Of a DNA stretch of 64,000 nucleotides, positions 1-10,619 are shown in pieces. The notes beneath the pieces are model-generated. The model saw only the letters and a program-made list of their open reading frames with translations. It was not told the origin of the DNA and ran no database searches. The translations under genes were made by a program, and so were the position numbers. Position 1 is the first letter of the stretch. Every line of letters begins with the position of its first letter. This DNA is from Methanobacteriota archaeon (GTDB lineage: Archaea > Thermoplasmatota > Poseidoniia > Poseidoniales > Thalassarchaeaceae), in assembly GCA_002720055.1 (NCBI GenBank), contig PBGH01000005.1, positions 39,309-103,308 on the forward strand, read 5' to 3'.

Positions 1-1037
1 GACAGCGCTCCTGCAACGATTACCGTGGAGTCACTGGTTCCGGTTGAGAATGCATATGGTGGGTCGCTATTTGAAGAAATGCAAGACCATAAATCAACAC
101 CTGGAGCTAGGATTTCAGGTTTCTGATTTGGAAATTCTCGTTCCAGTCCACTTTGGGGATTGATTTTTGATCCGGACGCACTGTCTTTCCATGGGTTACC
201 ATTTCGGTCATGAGCTCCAACAGCAATTACACCTTCAATACTAGCAGGACTAGAAACATCGGACTCATTTCCTCCTGGATCACTGTTACCAGCCGCAGCA
301 ATGACAAAAATTCCATCATCCAATGACTCTTGCACGGCTTCCACAGTCTGAGAAGAATTGGAGAATATAGTCCCCGGCTCTGTCCCTAGGCTTAGTGAAA
401 TAATATCTGATTCCTGCGTTATTCTGCACCATCTTATCGCTTGTGCAATCATTCCCTCATTGCCAGACTTTCCATCTGGCCCTAGAGCTATTGCCACAGA
501 TAGGGAAACGCCCGGTGCTGCTCCAACGAATGAGTCATTTCCTACTAGAAGTCCTGCCATAAGTGTGCCATGACTTTTCAATCCAATATCTCTGATTTCT
601 TCGTTGTTACTGGAGTAGAAATCTCTGAATCCAAGAAGCTCTAAATTTTCAAAATCCGGGTGTGAGATGTCAATCCCTGTATCGACAATACAGACCCTTA
701 CGCCTTGGCCGAAGGACCCCTTCTCCTGGAGGTCTCTGATTCCAGTTTCATCATAAGCCCACTCAGAATCGAAAACATCGCCTAACAAAAGGTAAATGGT
801 TGGGTATAACATTAGAAATGAGATAATTATTGCAGAAAAACCGATCGCACCCCATGGCCATAGAATCCTCATCATTGGACCCATCGGCCACCTCAGTTCC
901 CTTGCTTCTTGATCAGAAATTCCATATGCTTCTCCTAGATAACCGGGAGCATCTCCATCGACTGCTGTGAGCATACTGGGATCTTCTGGTTCGGGCATTA
1001 GTTCGAGATGCTTGATATCCCTCATCAAAGGCCCCAT
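1..1037 (-). CDS. Membrane-anchored subtilisin-like serine protease (S8), 3' end outside window
   Basis: Read directly on the minus strand; the frame is open to the left edge, so the C-terminus is missing. The encoded protein starts with a cytoplasmic segment rich in Glu/Pro, then one hydrophobic helix (about residues 50-75, GAIGFSAIIISFLMLYP), then a peptidase S8 domain. All catalytic motifs are visible: Asp in VDTGIDISHPD, His in SHGTLMAGLLVG, the oxyanion Asn in AAAGNSDPGG, and the Ser in STGTSDSTVIVAGAL close to the edge. The domain should face outside the cell and cleave proteins. There is no obvious propeptide between helix and catalytic domain. The start lies 21 nt after the AglB stop, so the two genes are probably co-transcribed. 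ATG at 1037 is the first in frame after a stop; ATG at 1025 is an equally good start. Family assignment is firm, substrate unknown. Confidence 0.9.
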   Translation of the reverse strand, partial: MGPLMRDIKHLELMPEPEDPSMLTAVDGDAPGYLGEAYGISDQEARELRWPMGPMMRILWPWGAIGFSAIIISFLMLYPTIYLLLGDVFDSEWAYDETGIRDLQEKGSFGQGVRVCIVDTGIDISHPDFENLELLGFRDFYSSNNEEIRDIGLKSHGTLMAGLLVGNDSFVGAAPGVSLSVAIALGPDGKSGNEGMIAQAIRWCRITQESDIISLSLGTEPGTIFSNSSQTVEAVQESLDDGIFVIAAAGNSDPGGNESDVSSPASIEGVIAVGAHDRNGNPWKDSASGSKINPQSGLEREFPNQKPEILAPGVDLWSCISSNSDPPYAFSTGTSDSTVIVAGAL

Positions 1038-1058
1038 GAAACCGTATGGGTATTAGTA

Positions 1059-4000
1059 TTAGAACGGGGCGCTAACTCTTCTTCCTGGTCTCCTAGTGAA
1101 GTAGATTAAAGCGCCTAGAAGCAACAAAATGAATACATATGCCATATACTTCAGATTCTCATTGGACTCAGAAGCTACGAATAGGTCCGCTTCTTCGATG
1201 CAAGATGGCTTGCCTTCTGATTTGCTGCTCTCGCATGCCTGTGCCTGTTCGCTGAGATCCTCCCCTTCAATTTGGAAGAGGATGTAGAACTTCTCCCTTT
1301 GATCGAACTGGGTGTAGTCCATCGAAATGAAGAAAGTGCTCTCGTTCATGGCTAGAACGTCACTGGTAGAGCTTGAGTTAACGCCCACAACACTGTTACA
1401 TTCAATATCATGGCAAAGCGTTGCTAACAGTGTAACGCTTTCTGCATCGACCTTTCCTGTGTTGGAAATTTCAACTGCATATGTTTCTACTACCCCGTAT
1501 GTTGGGAAGGGTTGTCCCAGTAACCTCACTTCTTCTCCCTTAATTGAGAGAATTGCGGAGTCGGCAATCAGGTTTGCTTGTCCGAGGTAAGAGTTGTTGA
1601 ATAGATCGTTAACTGTGAACTCAAGAGTCTCGGTGTATCCCTCTGGTAGGGGCTGATCTGAACTCCTAATCAATGTGAAGCTGGCCATACCTTCAGAGAA
1701 TGGGGAGACAGGTTGTTCCATTGGGCCCAATACGTCCCACCAGTCCGAATATTCAAATTCGAATGAAAATGACTCGTCGGCATTTCCTATATTGGAGAAT
1801 GGGATTGCTAGGATTATATTCTGGTCTTCTGAATCGAAGAATATTGATTGCTCGTTATTCAGTTCTAGGCCCCTGATGGCGGGAACGTCTACGGCCAATT
1901 CTACCTCTGTAGAATATCCTTGACTGGTAGAAATCCTTACAATTATCTTGTGGCCCTCTAGGAAATCATGCGCATAACTGCTGTTTGGAGGAGAAACTCT
2001 CACTAGTATTTCTCTTTGATTCTCGTTCTCCAATCCTAGATTAAAGTCAAGGGATCGTGTCCAATTACCAGTTGAATTCTGGAACTCCACATTCCACAAA
2101 ATTCCATCAGTACCGGGGACTGTTGCTACAACCTGATATGTATCGAAGGAGTTATGACCATCGTAATGGATTGAAATCATGAACTCTGCCATTTCGAACA
2201 CGCATTCGTCTACACAAGACGGGTCGAGCTTTTGCACCTCTACCCTGTTGTTTGATAGAATAGTAGGGATAATGTCCTGTTTGGAGACCCTATCAATCGT
2301 CAGAGTCCTTAGGGGGCTTTCCTGGCCAGCTCTGACAGTCACTCCCTTTCCTCCTGAATATGTCACATTAATTCCATTCTCATCTACTTCGAATTCACTG
2401 GAAGCCTGAACAGTTCCAGGAGGTAGAAGTAGTGTAACAGCACCATTCTCATCCAATTCTTGAGACCAAGATAAACTACCAAATTCCATTATTAGGTCAT
2501 AATTTTCAATTTCCAGTAAGTTATGATTATTGCCTGAGAGATCGATCCAATTAGTATCGAGATTTATAGTTCCGCCGAGAGTTAGTGAAGAGTCGATACT
2601 TGCTCCTTCGACTCCGACTTCCAGAGAATCCATTGAGACTAGGCCGATGCAAGATTGAGAAGAAGAGGCAGAATATGTATATGCGATCCAACTTCCTGGC
2701 TGTAGATTGGCAGACCAAGCCCCTTGTTGGTTACCGGCAATCAGTATAGAATCCCTAGCGATTCCCTGGGAAGGAATTAGTTGGACTTCCCAATCGCCGC
2801 TTGAGATACAGGAGTCTTCGATGTATGAAAGGGATCCTGAAGCTTCAACCTCTCCTGCTGAAATCTCTGTATCGATCTTTAATGATGTCGATGAAAGTGT
2901 TACCTGATCATTCTCTGTGCCAAATCCTTCCTTGCTTACGGAGATATTCCATACTCCCTGCTGAGGTAAGAAAATTGACCACTCACCATTAGAATCAGAA
3001 GTCAAATTATGACTTGAAGAATTGTCATCCGATGACAGGTGTACAGACGCATTTGCTAATCCCTCAGAGAAACCTGGTAGCCCATCCACGTCTAGGTCCC
3101 AGAAAATCTGGCCACTAAGTTGGACATACGAGGATACATCGATGATTATCGGGGAAATTCCTACAAATACTCCAGACTCGGCTAATGTTGTATTTTCGAT
3201 TACAACCCTAACTCCATCTTGTGTGGTGTGGTTCATCTCTACGTTCCACGGCCCTGGAGTGAGTCTAATCACTACATCATCGCCCCAATCGGCGACTGTA
3301 GCAGTTAGAGATCCAAGGTCATCTTGTGATGTGAAAATCATGTCCATCTCCTCCATGACGCTAATGGGTGCATCATCGTACTGAAGAGAGATTGTCGCAA
3401 TTGCTAGTTCGGTTGTGAAGAAGGTCAGCCTATTACCGGCGTTGGACTGAGAAACTGAAATTGACCTCCTTAATCCCTCGAATACTCCGGGGAACGTCTC
3501 AAAATCCTCAACGACAAATACCCAGTCACCCTCATTGATGTATTCAACTACCCTCCCATCATCATCGGTAATGAAAGTCTGAATCCAACCATTTTCGATA
3601 TCTTCGAATCTAACTTCATGATTCGGCAAAGTATCGCCACTCTCGTTCCTCAGTGTAATATTTACAAGCCATAGAGGTTCGAAAACAACGGATCTCGCAA
3701 TACTTGTGGAGCCCAAGGGTACATCAAAGATCTCGTTCATATCATAGAGAGTATCGAATGGCTCGTCTGCCGATGAGTTGGCCCTCTCTACCACTATTCT
3801 GTATCTTCCAGGCTCAAGGGATATTTCGGCGATTCCTGTACTTGTCCATCGAGTATCAGAAGAGTTGATCGCCAGTCCGAGTCCCTTAGGAGTCAGAGGC
3901 TTGATCTCGAAAGGATAAGTTACGTAAGTCCCGTTTGAAGCGTTATTGTCCCCATTATGGTCGATGAAGAAATCGATAGTCACTGAACCATTAGACTCGG

Positions 4001-7000
4001 GGATAAGAAGTAGTTCCGTTGACATGTCTACAGATGTGGAGTTTATTTCTATGGGTTCTGAGGAGCTAGAGCCTATCTCTCCGGCATCCAAAGATAAGGT
4101 CCAATTTCCAAATGGTAGGATCATTTCGAATCTTCCAAGTTCGTCGACTTCATCCCTCCAGATTACGGAGGTTCCTATTTCCGCATCCATATCGAAGGCT
4201 TGTGCGAATATCGGTTCCCATCCGGGAATCCCCTGATTGTAGGAATTTCCTTCTCTATTCAGTCCTACGGACCCCAAAACTATCATCGATTCGGTGAGTT
4301 CAAGAGTTAGATTATCCATCCCTTCGGTAACTACGAACTTAGTCCCATTTGCAACGAATCCACCTGCTCCAACCGCTCTCTCCACAGTAGCATGAACTGC
4401 CTCACCCCTTGGGAGGATGATCGAGAATTTTCCAGATGAGTCAGAAGTTGCGGTGAGCGTGAAGCCAGACCAATGGAAAATGACCTCTTGGTTAGGTATC
4501 GGTGAGGCTGGCTGATTTGGGTCCTCTTTGTTACCATCGTCAACAATAATTCCATTCACTACCTGACTTACTAGGAAATCAAAGGTTTCGATGATATCAT
4601 CCGTCTCAACTTCTATTCGTTGCCAAAGTTGTTTCTCCTCGCTAAGAGTGTAATTAAGTATCCACTCACCTGGCAACAGTTCCGCATAATAATTCTTGGA
4701 TGAATTATCGAAAATAGCATGAACTGGGTCGATTGATTGATTTTGCGATCTGAAAATCAATTCTAGACCGTCTACACTTTCCCCATTGTCCTCCAGAGAG
4801 AACTGAATGTCCGATGTATGAGGTACCTTTGACGGGAATGATTCCAGGGTGCCTGCGTTGGACTCGAAAATGTATGTCTGGGATATCTCTGGGAAGCCGT
4901 CTTCGTCAACATCTATCTGGGCGACGAATGTTCCAGGTATTATTGGTCCTATCGAGAAAGCTCCGTCTTCATCTGGGGAGACAAAACAAGCTTGAGTAAT
5001 CACGTCAGCGCATTCATCAATTGAGTACTCAGATGATGAGTTATCGGGGAAAATAGAAACTACAGTTGAAAGGGCATCACCGTTCTCTAATACCACTTCG
5101 CCCTTGATAGCCCCTGCAGAGATAGTCACCGGATACTGTGAAGGAGAAGGAATAAGCGGAATTGAGAAAATTTCATCCAGCTCCACTTGCTTATCGCCAA
5201 AGTCTATGGTTATCGTATAGTCTCCCGGAAGGGCATCAACTACGTGGAAGGTTCCTGGGCTGACCATAGGGCCACTGAATACCCCATTACCTGAAAACGA
5301 ACCAGTACCGTTGAAAGTCCCGAAATGATCGAGTTCCTGAGAAGGATCTGTGATGAAGGTTCCAGAACCAATAAGAGTCGTCTGGAAAAGTTCTCTCGAG
5401 AACTGGCTTACTCCTTGAGAAGTAAACTTACCAGAGGCGCTCACTGATCCATTAAGGAGGAACACATCACCTCCATCAGAGCATGCAGAATCCCCTTGAG
5501 GAACGGTGTTATTGACGCAAACGGGATAGTCTCCAGGGACGCTACCGACTATTGTTCCCTTGCCAGAGAACCAACCGTCGCCAGAAATACTGTGATTATC
5601 ATATATTGTTTGGGTTTGATTCCCGGTGAATTCACTTACTGAAATCGCACCTTCGGAAATAACGGTCCCTTCTCCTGAGAATGTTACTTCACCGACACCA
5701 GTGAAAATTAGAGATTCTCCTTCCATGCTTCCGTTTGAGGTTCTAGTTTGATAAGGCGAAATTGATATTTCTGACGACGCAGGAGTTAGTATCACTGCTA
5801 CATCCGATACTGGTTCTCCATCGAAATCGGATTCACCTGACCAGGTCAATACTCCGGTAGCAGATGAGGTGGGTACTGTAATCTGTGCTTCGACAATAGA
5901 CTCACCGTTACTGTGCCCTTCCGGACCTGAAATATTGACTATCGTCTCTGAAAGCCATGTTGACCCATAGACGTCGCCGAGGATTCCGGAAATCGGATTG
6001 ATATTCCTGTTTTGAGAATTTTCTGTGAATAGCTCAAACATTGAGTTCCCAATCCCTCCGGTGACAATAGAGTTACGAGCCTCATCCAAATCTGGGTCAC
6101 CTGAAAAGGCAGTGATTCTTATCTTGCCCGATGGAACTGTAAATGAGAAGTCGCCATCTTGGTCGGCTTGGGTTTTACCTATTGGGATCCAGAAGGTCCT
6201 AGAGTCGTTATCGACCGTATCTTCTCCACTAAAGGCATCTCTTTCAATGAGAATCCTAGCACTGGGAACTGGACCTTCTCCTTCTAGAGTGACCGTTCCT
6301 TCGAGGGTAGCGCCACTGTAATACTTCAGTACCTTGACGTTTCTATTTGAGTCATATATCGTCCCACAATACTGGTTGATGTTCTCGCCTGTCTCGTTCT
6401 TTTCACATTTGGCACCATCCGTCGGATCGTACCAATTGGAAAGCACGAAATGATTCATCATTGCGCCGGGTAGAGCCAAGGCACCCTCAAGATAGCTACC
6501 TGGTGACCCGGAGATGGCCGAGGGAGCTATCCAGGTGGAAGGTGCTTCTGCATCCCCCAACTGCCCACTTATTGATTGCAATCCGAGAGTTGAAGTCCCG
6601 TAACCGACATAGGTTCTTGCCACCATGGTCTCGAAGAAGGTATCTCGGTGCTGGTAATCAATATCAGTCATCTGAATCATGTCTTCTGCTGTCGAGGCCC
6701 CAGATGCTTGGGAGCGAAGGTCTGAAAGATACTGATCATTGTATTCTTGTGGAGTTTTAAGACCTTGATTTGTCTGATATGTCGTTGAGATGTAATTATC
6801 CAAATCTAATCCTGAAAGATGTGTGGGGGCGTGGAAGATTCCTGTTGTCTGTCCCCGATGGTAGTCCTGATAATCCTGATAGTACATACCTCCAAGTGGG
6901 AATAGCCTGTTATCTACTGCAAAGTAACGGATTTCGTGATTCCTAGTTGTTGTTCCGCCATGGGAATCCCCATAGTTCGAAACCTCATAAGTATCAATAC

Positions 7001-10000
7001 TTGAGATTCCGTTGTAAACTCCAACTAAGTCTTCCAAGGTGAAAGTAGAAATCAGGAAAGCTCGCATCATCCCGAACTTTGCGTTTGCGCGATGCAGACC
7101 GGTTGAAATGTCGTAGTAATCATCAATTAGATCCCTGGTGTAACGATATCCTCCCAAGTCGAAATGTGAGGCTTCGTCTATGTCGTGAATCTCAAAGGAG
7201 GAAGAGGATAAGCGAGCTAAATCGAATTCAGCTAATGCTTCTGATTCATTACTAGTTGGGCCGGCAAACACTTCTCCATTCTTGACTACTAACCATGAGT
7301 CTTGTTCCATGGGCAGTCCATTTTCGGACAAAGCTTTGCCCATTAGCAGTTCAGCATCCCCATATGTTGCAATTAATGCCATTGACCTATCAAGTACGAA
7401 TCCTCGATCACCATTACTCATTATGGCATCAAACTCGTTCACTTGGGGAACAGACATGAAGGAATCTAGAACATTTCTAAACTCTTCACTCATCTCCCCA
7501 TCATTGAGCTTTCTATCTCCTATTGCGAGAGTGGCTATGAAGAGAGAGATAGTATCCTCTTGACCTGCAGAGAGAAGCATAGCCCCACTATTTGGAATAC
7601 CTGATTGGAAGTTATCAGCCACAGTTGGGTGCTGTCCAGAAGCAAGAGCTTGGAAACCATAGTCCCACCAAGATACAAAAGCAGGTCGTTCGCTAAATTC
7701 TTGTTCTGAATCCTGTTGAGAGAGCCAATCGTAAGCCTCATTCCACCCTTGTGAATTGAATGATGGCCCGAATGTACCCATGTACCAAAGGCCTGCTTCA
7801 CCAGGTTTGTACGACTCGCTATTCATTGCTGAGAAACCCCAATCCAACAGGGGCACTACGAACTCATGCCTCAAAATATCAGGTGCGATATCATATAGAG
7901 ATTGATCTACCTCGTAAGCAGATTGTTCTCCTCTCGGAATTCCAGAATCAATTCCAAAGGTCGCATGCTGAGAGCTTATCATAAGAATGACCATTATCAT
8001 CGCAGGTACTCCAGGTCTAGCCTTTGAAGCGGGCCAAATAGATCTGAATCTCGATCTCGGGGTTCCGATACCAGAATTTCTCCAAACCTTAGTGAAACCT
8101 GAAAAATTAGCAGAACTCCAAAGCATGGAAATTCCGATACCGCCGACTACTGCCATGGCAGGAGTAGCGTTAATGATAAAACGTCCAGCTGTCCAAGCCA
8201 TGTAGGTGGCTATAATCGTCCAGAGGCCGAGTAACGTCAAACCAGACTTATTCCTCCTACTTCCTCTCCAAAGGAGTACAAATGCGCAACATATTGCTAT
8301 AATTGCTACTATCGGCCCATATGATGCGAATAGAACCCCTCTATCTGGTGCCTGAGCCTCTCCTATAGTTCCGAAAATCTTGTTCTTTGAGAAATAGAAG
8401 CCACCAGTGAATAGTATATCCCATCCATTGTACAAGTCCGCCCCTTGTAAGATAAATAGGAGAGCTAATATGGATCCGAACAGAGAGGATCCACTAATTA
8501 TTACCAGAAGCCATGGCTTATCCCTGAAAGAGCTGGAAACCCATCCAACGGCAAACGTAAATCCGATTATGTAGAACATAGGCTGCATTCCGCTAGGTGC
8601 GAAAAGAAGCTCTAAGCCAGGCCATGCATAGAATGGAATTGGTATCAAAGTAGCCGTTATCATCATCTGAAGTGCTGCAGATGTGAACTGTAGACTGTCC
8701 CTTCCACGGAAAATATTGACTGCTACTTGGAATGAGTATGCCAAGAATAGGATTCCTGGGCCGTAAACGAAACCCTTCCAACCCAATGCCATAACGGAAA
8801 AGGCGATCCCGGACATTGTGGCGTTTGCCATCATTTGGGGATTTCTTCTCCAGGTTTCTCTCATTCCTGCGATGACATAAAGGGGATTTGAGCTCGCATT
8901 CTGGAAGACCTTTTTTCCATCCACCCCTTCAAGAGCCCTCATCCAGAAATAGAAGGCAATTGCTAGGAAAAGCATTGCAAAGGAGTCGTGATCCGACATT
9001 GCAAATGTGGAGCGACTCATGTGTCCTGGCATAAGAGCAATCAGCCACGCAGCTATGATTCCAGCCCTCTTACCGTAGGCTCGAGTGGCTATTCCTGCAA
9101 TAGGTAGCACAATAAGAGCTCCATAAATTGCGGGCAACGCGCCCATTGACCACCAAATAGCATCATCTGCAGGCATCTCAAGAATCCAAGATAAAGCAAG
9201 TCCTCCCATAGCTAGCGACCAAGAGAACAATGGTGGTCTAGGATTGATGCCTCCTGCTGGGTAGGCCCTATCGTGATCGAAAATAAGATGGCTTCTTTCC
9301 GCGATGACATAGTCTACTATTCGCTTCATGTACCATGGATCTGACCCCCCTGTCATATCCCAAAGGCCGGTTCCGTTAGCATTCATAGCGGGAATAATAT
9401 TCCATGCTGAACGAACTACTAACGCTATTATCAAAGCTAGGGAGATCAGTATTGGATAGGAGTTTGAATCCCACCAAACTCTGAATTGTCCTCTTTCTCT
9501 CTTCGGAGCTATGTCACCAAAGACTCCCCTGGAGGCAAAGAAAATAGCGAAAAAGTTCAACCAAAACCATAGGAAAAACCAAGAAAATGCCCCGATAAAT
9601 CCATCCTGTGCGAATAATGACGGCAGTTCATTTCCAATTTCGTGAATATGTCCAATAGAATACAAAATCCAGTTTACTGCCAGAAGTGCTCCCAAAACAT
9701 TCCAACCCTCTGATCTGAAGAAAGAGTGTAGTAACAGAACAATTGAAGAAAAAATGGCCCAAACGACACCAAGATGGCTTCCCTCAGAGAATTCTTGAAT
9801 TGTTTCGAGCTGTCCAATCCAAACCAGGGGAATCATAAAACCTACAAAAGACAACGAGGAGTATGCGAGTACCGAGACATCATTGCTTACGAATGGTATG
9901 CCAGAAAGAAGCTTGCCCTGCCCTCTATTCTCGAAATTGCCTCTAATGCAAACCAATACCAAGAATCCTAAGGAAATCGATGCCAACCAGAAAGAGAAGA

Positions 10001-10541
10001 ATGCGCTCCCTATGGCCTCCCTAGCTACATCTGTGAATATGGATGATGAATTTTTAGGAATCCCGAGCCCTGCAGCGTAAAACGCAGCCAGCCTCATTCC
10101 GAGGACTGTAGACAAGAATACTGATGACTCCTCCAGCAGCTCAGATTCGTTGAGGGCTGAGCAGACAAATCCGACAACAACAAACGTTGTAATGAAGAAA
10201 TTCGTGAAATATGTTGGGGCTAGCAAATTAGCAGTAAATGACAGTATAATCATAATGGCTGAGAATGAAATTACTCTTGATGTTCCCGATCCTAAGGGAA
10301 TCAAGTGTGTGACTCTTGCCAAACAAGCCGGAATCATTGCAGAAAGACAAATTAACAATGCATCTTCTAGAAATCTTCCACCGATATTTCTTCCTTCCAA
10401 TATTGCAGTGAGGAAGACTAGTGCGAGCAAAGAAATTGTGATAGAAATAGGTGCAATCTGTCTTGAAAGATTTCCTTCTTCAGGTGCCTCTATTTCAGTT
10501 TCCATCCCATCCACCGAACCTATTTGCCAATAACTCAGCAT
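1059..10541 (-). CDS. aglB: Giant AglB/STT3-type oligosaccharyltransferase with extra N-terminal membrane module and large extracellular tail (3160 aa)
   Basis: Catalytic subunit for N-glycosylation, transferring a lipid-linked glycan to Asn in NxS/T sequons outside the membrane. Residues about 20-340 hold roughly ten hydrophobic helices that precede the STT3 part. STT3 runs from about residue 355 and shows the family's active-site set: D401 in SDPWYMKR, D517/D519 in SDHDSF, TIGE with E728 (external loop 5), and WWDYG at 958-962. The soluble C-terminal domain continues to about 1290. After that come some 1800 residues of beta-sandwich, carboxypeptidase-regulatory-like and CARDB-like repeats, ending in a helix (about 3129-3149, YMAYVFILLLLGALIYF) and a basic tail. 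Typical AglB proteins are about 800-1000 residues, so this is about three times longer. The tail is full of sequons. METEIEAPEE at residue 13 (ATG 10505, preceded by GGTGG) is an alternative start. The function of the STT3 core is well supported; the roles of both extensions are unknown. Confidence 0.93.
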   Translation of the reverse strand: MLSYWQIGSVDGMETEIEAPEEGNLSRQIAPISITISLLALVFLTAILEGRNIGGRFLEDALLICLSAMIPACLARVTHLIPLGSGTSRVISFSAIMIILSFTANLLAPTYFTNFFITTFVVVGFVCSALNESELLEESSVFLSTVLGMRLAAFYAAGLGIPKNSSSIFTDVAREAIGSAFFSFWLASISLGFLVLVCIRGNFENRGQGKLLSGIPFVSNDVSVLAYSSLSFVGFMIPLVWIGQLETIQEFSEGSHLGVVWAIFSSIVLLLHSFFRSEGWNVLGALLAVNWILYSIGHIHEIGNELPSLFAQDGFIGAFSWFFLWFWLNFFAIFFASRGVFGDIAPKRERGQFRVWWDSNSYPILISLALIIALVVRSAWNIIPAMNANGTGLWDMTGGSDPWYMKRIVDYVIAERSHLIFDHDRAYPAGGINPRPPLFSWSLAMGGLALSWILEMPADDAIWWSMGALPAIYGALIVLPIAGIATRAYGKRAGIIAAWLIALMPGHMSRSTFAMSDHDSFAMLFLAIAFYFWMRALEGVDGKKVFQNASSNPLYVIAGMRETWRRNPQMMANATMSGIAFSVMALGWKGFVYGPGILFLAYSFQVAVNIFRGRDSLQFTSAALQMMITATLIPIPFYAWPGLELLFAPSGMQPMFYIIGFTFAVGWVSSSFRDKPWLLVIISGSSLFGSILALLFILQGADLYNGWDILFTGGFYFSKNKIFGTIGEAQAPDRGVLFASYGPIVAIIAICCAFVLLWRGSRRNKSGLTLLGLWTIIATYMAWTAGRFIINATPAMAVVGGIGISMLWSSANFSGFTKVWRNSGIGTPRSRFRSIWPASKARPGVPAMIMVILMISSQHATFGIDSGIPRGEQSAYEVDQSLYDIAPDILRHEFVVPLLDWGFSAMNSESYKPGEAGLWYMGTFGPSFNSQGWNEAYDWLSQQDSEQEFSERPAFVSWWDYGFQALASGQHPTVADNFQSGIPNSGAMLLSAGQEDTISLFIATLAIGDRKLNDGEMSEEFRNVLDSFMSVPQVNEFDAIMSNGDRGFVLDRSMALIATYGDAELLMGKALSENGLPMEQDSWLVVKNGEVFAGPTSNESEALAEFDLARLSSSSFEIHDIDEASHFDLGGYRYTRDLIDDYYDISTGLHRANAKFGMMRAFLISTFTLEDLVGVYNGISSIDTYEVSNYGDSHGGTTTRNHEIRYFAVDNRLFPLGGMYYQDYQDYHRGQTTGIFHAPTHLSGLDLDNYISTTYQTNQGLKTPQEYNDQYLSDLRSQASGASTAEDMIQMTDIDYQHRDTFFETMVARTYVGYGTSTLGLQSISGQLGDAEAPSTWIAPSAISGSPGSYLEGALALPGAMMNHFVLSNWYDPTDGAKCEKNETGENINQYCGTIYDSNRNVKVLKYYSGATLEGTVTLEGEGPVPSARILIERDAFSGEDTVDNDSRTFWIPIGKTQADQDGDFSFTVPSGKIRITAFSGDPDLDEARNSIVTGGIGNSMFELFTENSQNRNINPISGILGDVYGSTWLSETIVNISGPEGHSNGESIVEAQITVPTSSATGVLTWSGESDFDGEPVSDVAVILTPASSEISISPYQTRTSNGSMEGESLIFTGVGEVTFSGEGTVISEGAISVSEFTGNQTQTIYDNHSISGDGWFSGKGTIVGSVPGDYPVCVNNTVPQGDSACSDGGDVFLLNGSVSASGKFTSQGVSQFSRELFQTTLIGSGTFITDPSQELDHFGTFNGTGSFSGNGVFSGPMVSPGTFHVVDALPGDYTITIDFGDKQVELDEIFSIPLIPSPSQYPVTISAGAIKGEVVLENGDALSTVVSIFPDNSSSEYSIDECADVITQACFVSPDEDGAFSIGPIIPGTFVAQIDVDEDGFPEISQTYIFESNAGTLESFPSKVPHTSDIQFSLEDNGESVDGLELIFRSQNQSIDPVHAIFDNSSKNYYAELLPGEWILNYTLSEEKQLWQRIEVETDDIIETFDFLVSQVVNGIIVDDGNKEDPNQPASPIPNQEVIFHWSGFTLTATSDSSGKFSIILPRGEAVHATVERAVGAGGFVANGTKFVVTEGMDNLTLELTESMIVLGSVGLNREGNSYNQGIPGWEPIFAQAFDMDAEIGTSVIWRDEVDELGRFEMILPFGNWTLSLDAGEIGSSSSEPIEINSTSVDMSTELLLIPESNGSVTIDFFIDHNGDNNASNGTYVTYPFEIKPLTPKGLGLAINSSDTRWTSTGIAEISLEPGRYRIVVERANSSADEPFDTLYDMNEIFDVPLGSTSIARSVVFEPLWLVNITLRNESGDTLPNHEVRFEDIENGWIQTFITDDDGRVVEYINEGDWVFVVEDFETFPGVFEGLRRSISVSQSNAGNRLTFFTTELAIATISLQYDDAPISVMEEMDMIFTSQDDLGSLTATVADWGDDVVIRLTPGPWNVEMNHTTQDGVRVVIENTTLAESGVFVGISPIIIDVSSYVQLSGQIFWDLDVDGLPGFSEGLANASVHLSSDDNSSSHNLTSDSNGEWSIFLPQQGVWNISVSKEGFGTENDQVTLSSTSLKIDTEISAGEVEASGSLSYIEDSCISSGDWEVQLIPSQGIARDSILIAGNQQGAWSANLQPGSWIAYTYSASSSQSCIGLVSMDSLEVGVEGASIDSSLTLGGTINLDTNWIDLSGNNHNLLEIENYDLIMEFGSLSWSQELDENGAVTLLLPPGTVQASSEFEVDENGINVTYSGGKGVTVRAGQESPLRTLTIDRVSKQDIIPTILSNNRVEVQKLDPSCVDECVFEMAEFMISIHYDGHNSFDTYQVVATVPGTDGILWNVEFQNSTGNWTRSLDFNLGLENENQREILVRVSPPNSSYAHDFLEGHKIIVRISTSQGYSTEVELAVDVPAIRGLELNNEQSIFFDSEDQNIILAIPFSNIGNADESFSFEFEYSDWWDVLGPMEQPVSPFSEGMASFTLIRSSDQPLPEGYTETLEFTVNDLFNNSYLGQANLIADSAILSIKGEEVRLLGQPFPTYGVVETYAVEISNTGKVDAESVTLLATLCHDIECNSVVGVNSSSTSDVLAMNESTFFISMDYTQFDQREKFYILFQIEGEDLSEQAQACESSKSEGKPSCIEEADLFVASESNENLKYMAYVFILLLLGALIYFTRRPGRRVSAPF

Positions 10542-10563
10542 CGCGGCGAAATGAACGATTGTT

Positions 10564-10583
10564 TTAACCGTTCGTAGAACGGT
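10564..10583. promoter_or_regulatory. Inverted repeat in the aglB upstream region
   Basis: ACCGTTC (10567-10573), three spacer bases, GAACGGT (10577-10583): a perfect 7-bp dyad about 25 nt upstream of the aglB ATG at 10541. The minus strand reads GAACGGTTAA across 10573-10564. The dyad lies between a TATA-like AAATTTAAT next to the purD stop and the aglB start, so an operator or promoter-proximal element is plausible. It could also form a small RNA hairpin. Confidence 0.4.
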
Positions 10584-10619
10584 ATAGGCACATGTCTACA
10601 AGATTGGCATTAAATTTTA

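Noticed and set aside
10150..10533. 127-codon plus-strand frame over the aglB start
   Set aside because: It mirrors hydrophobic helices of AglB in reverse and lacks any start context or domain.
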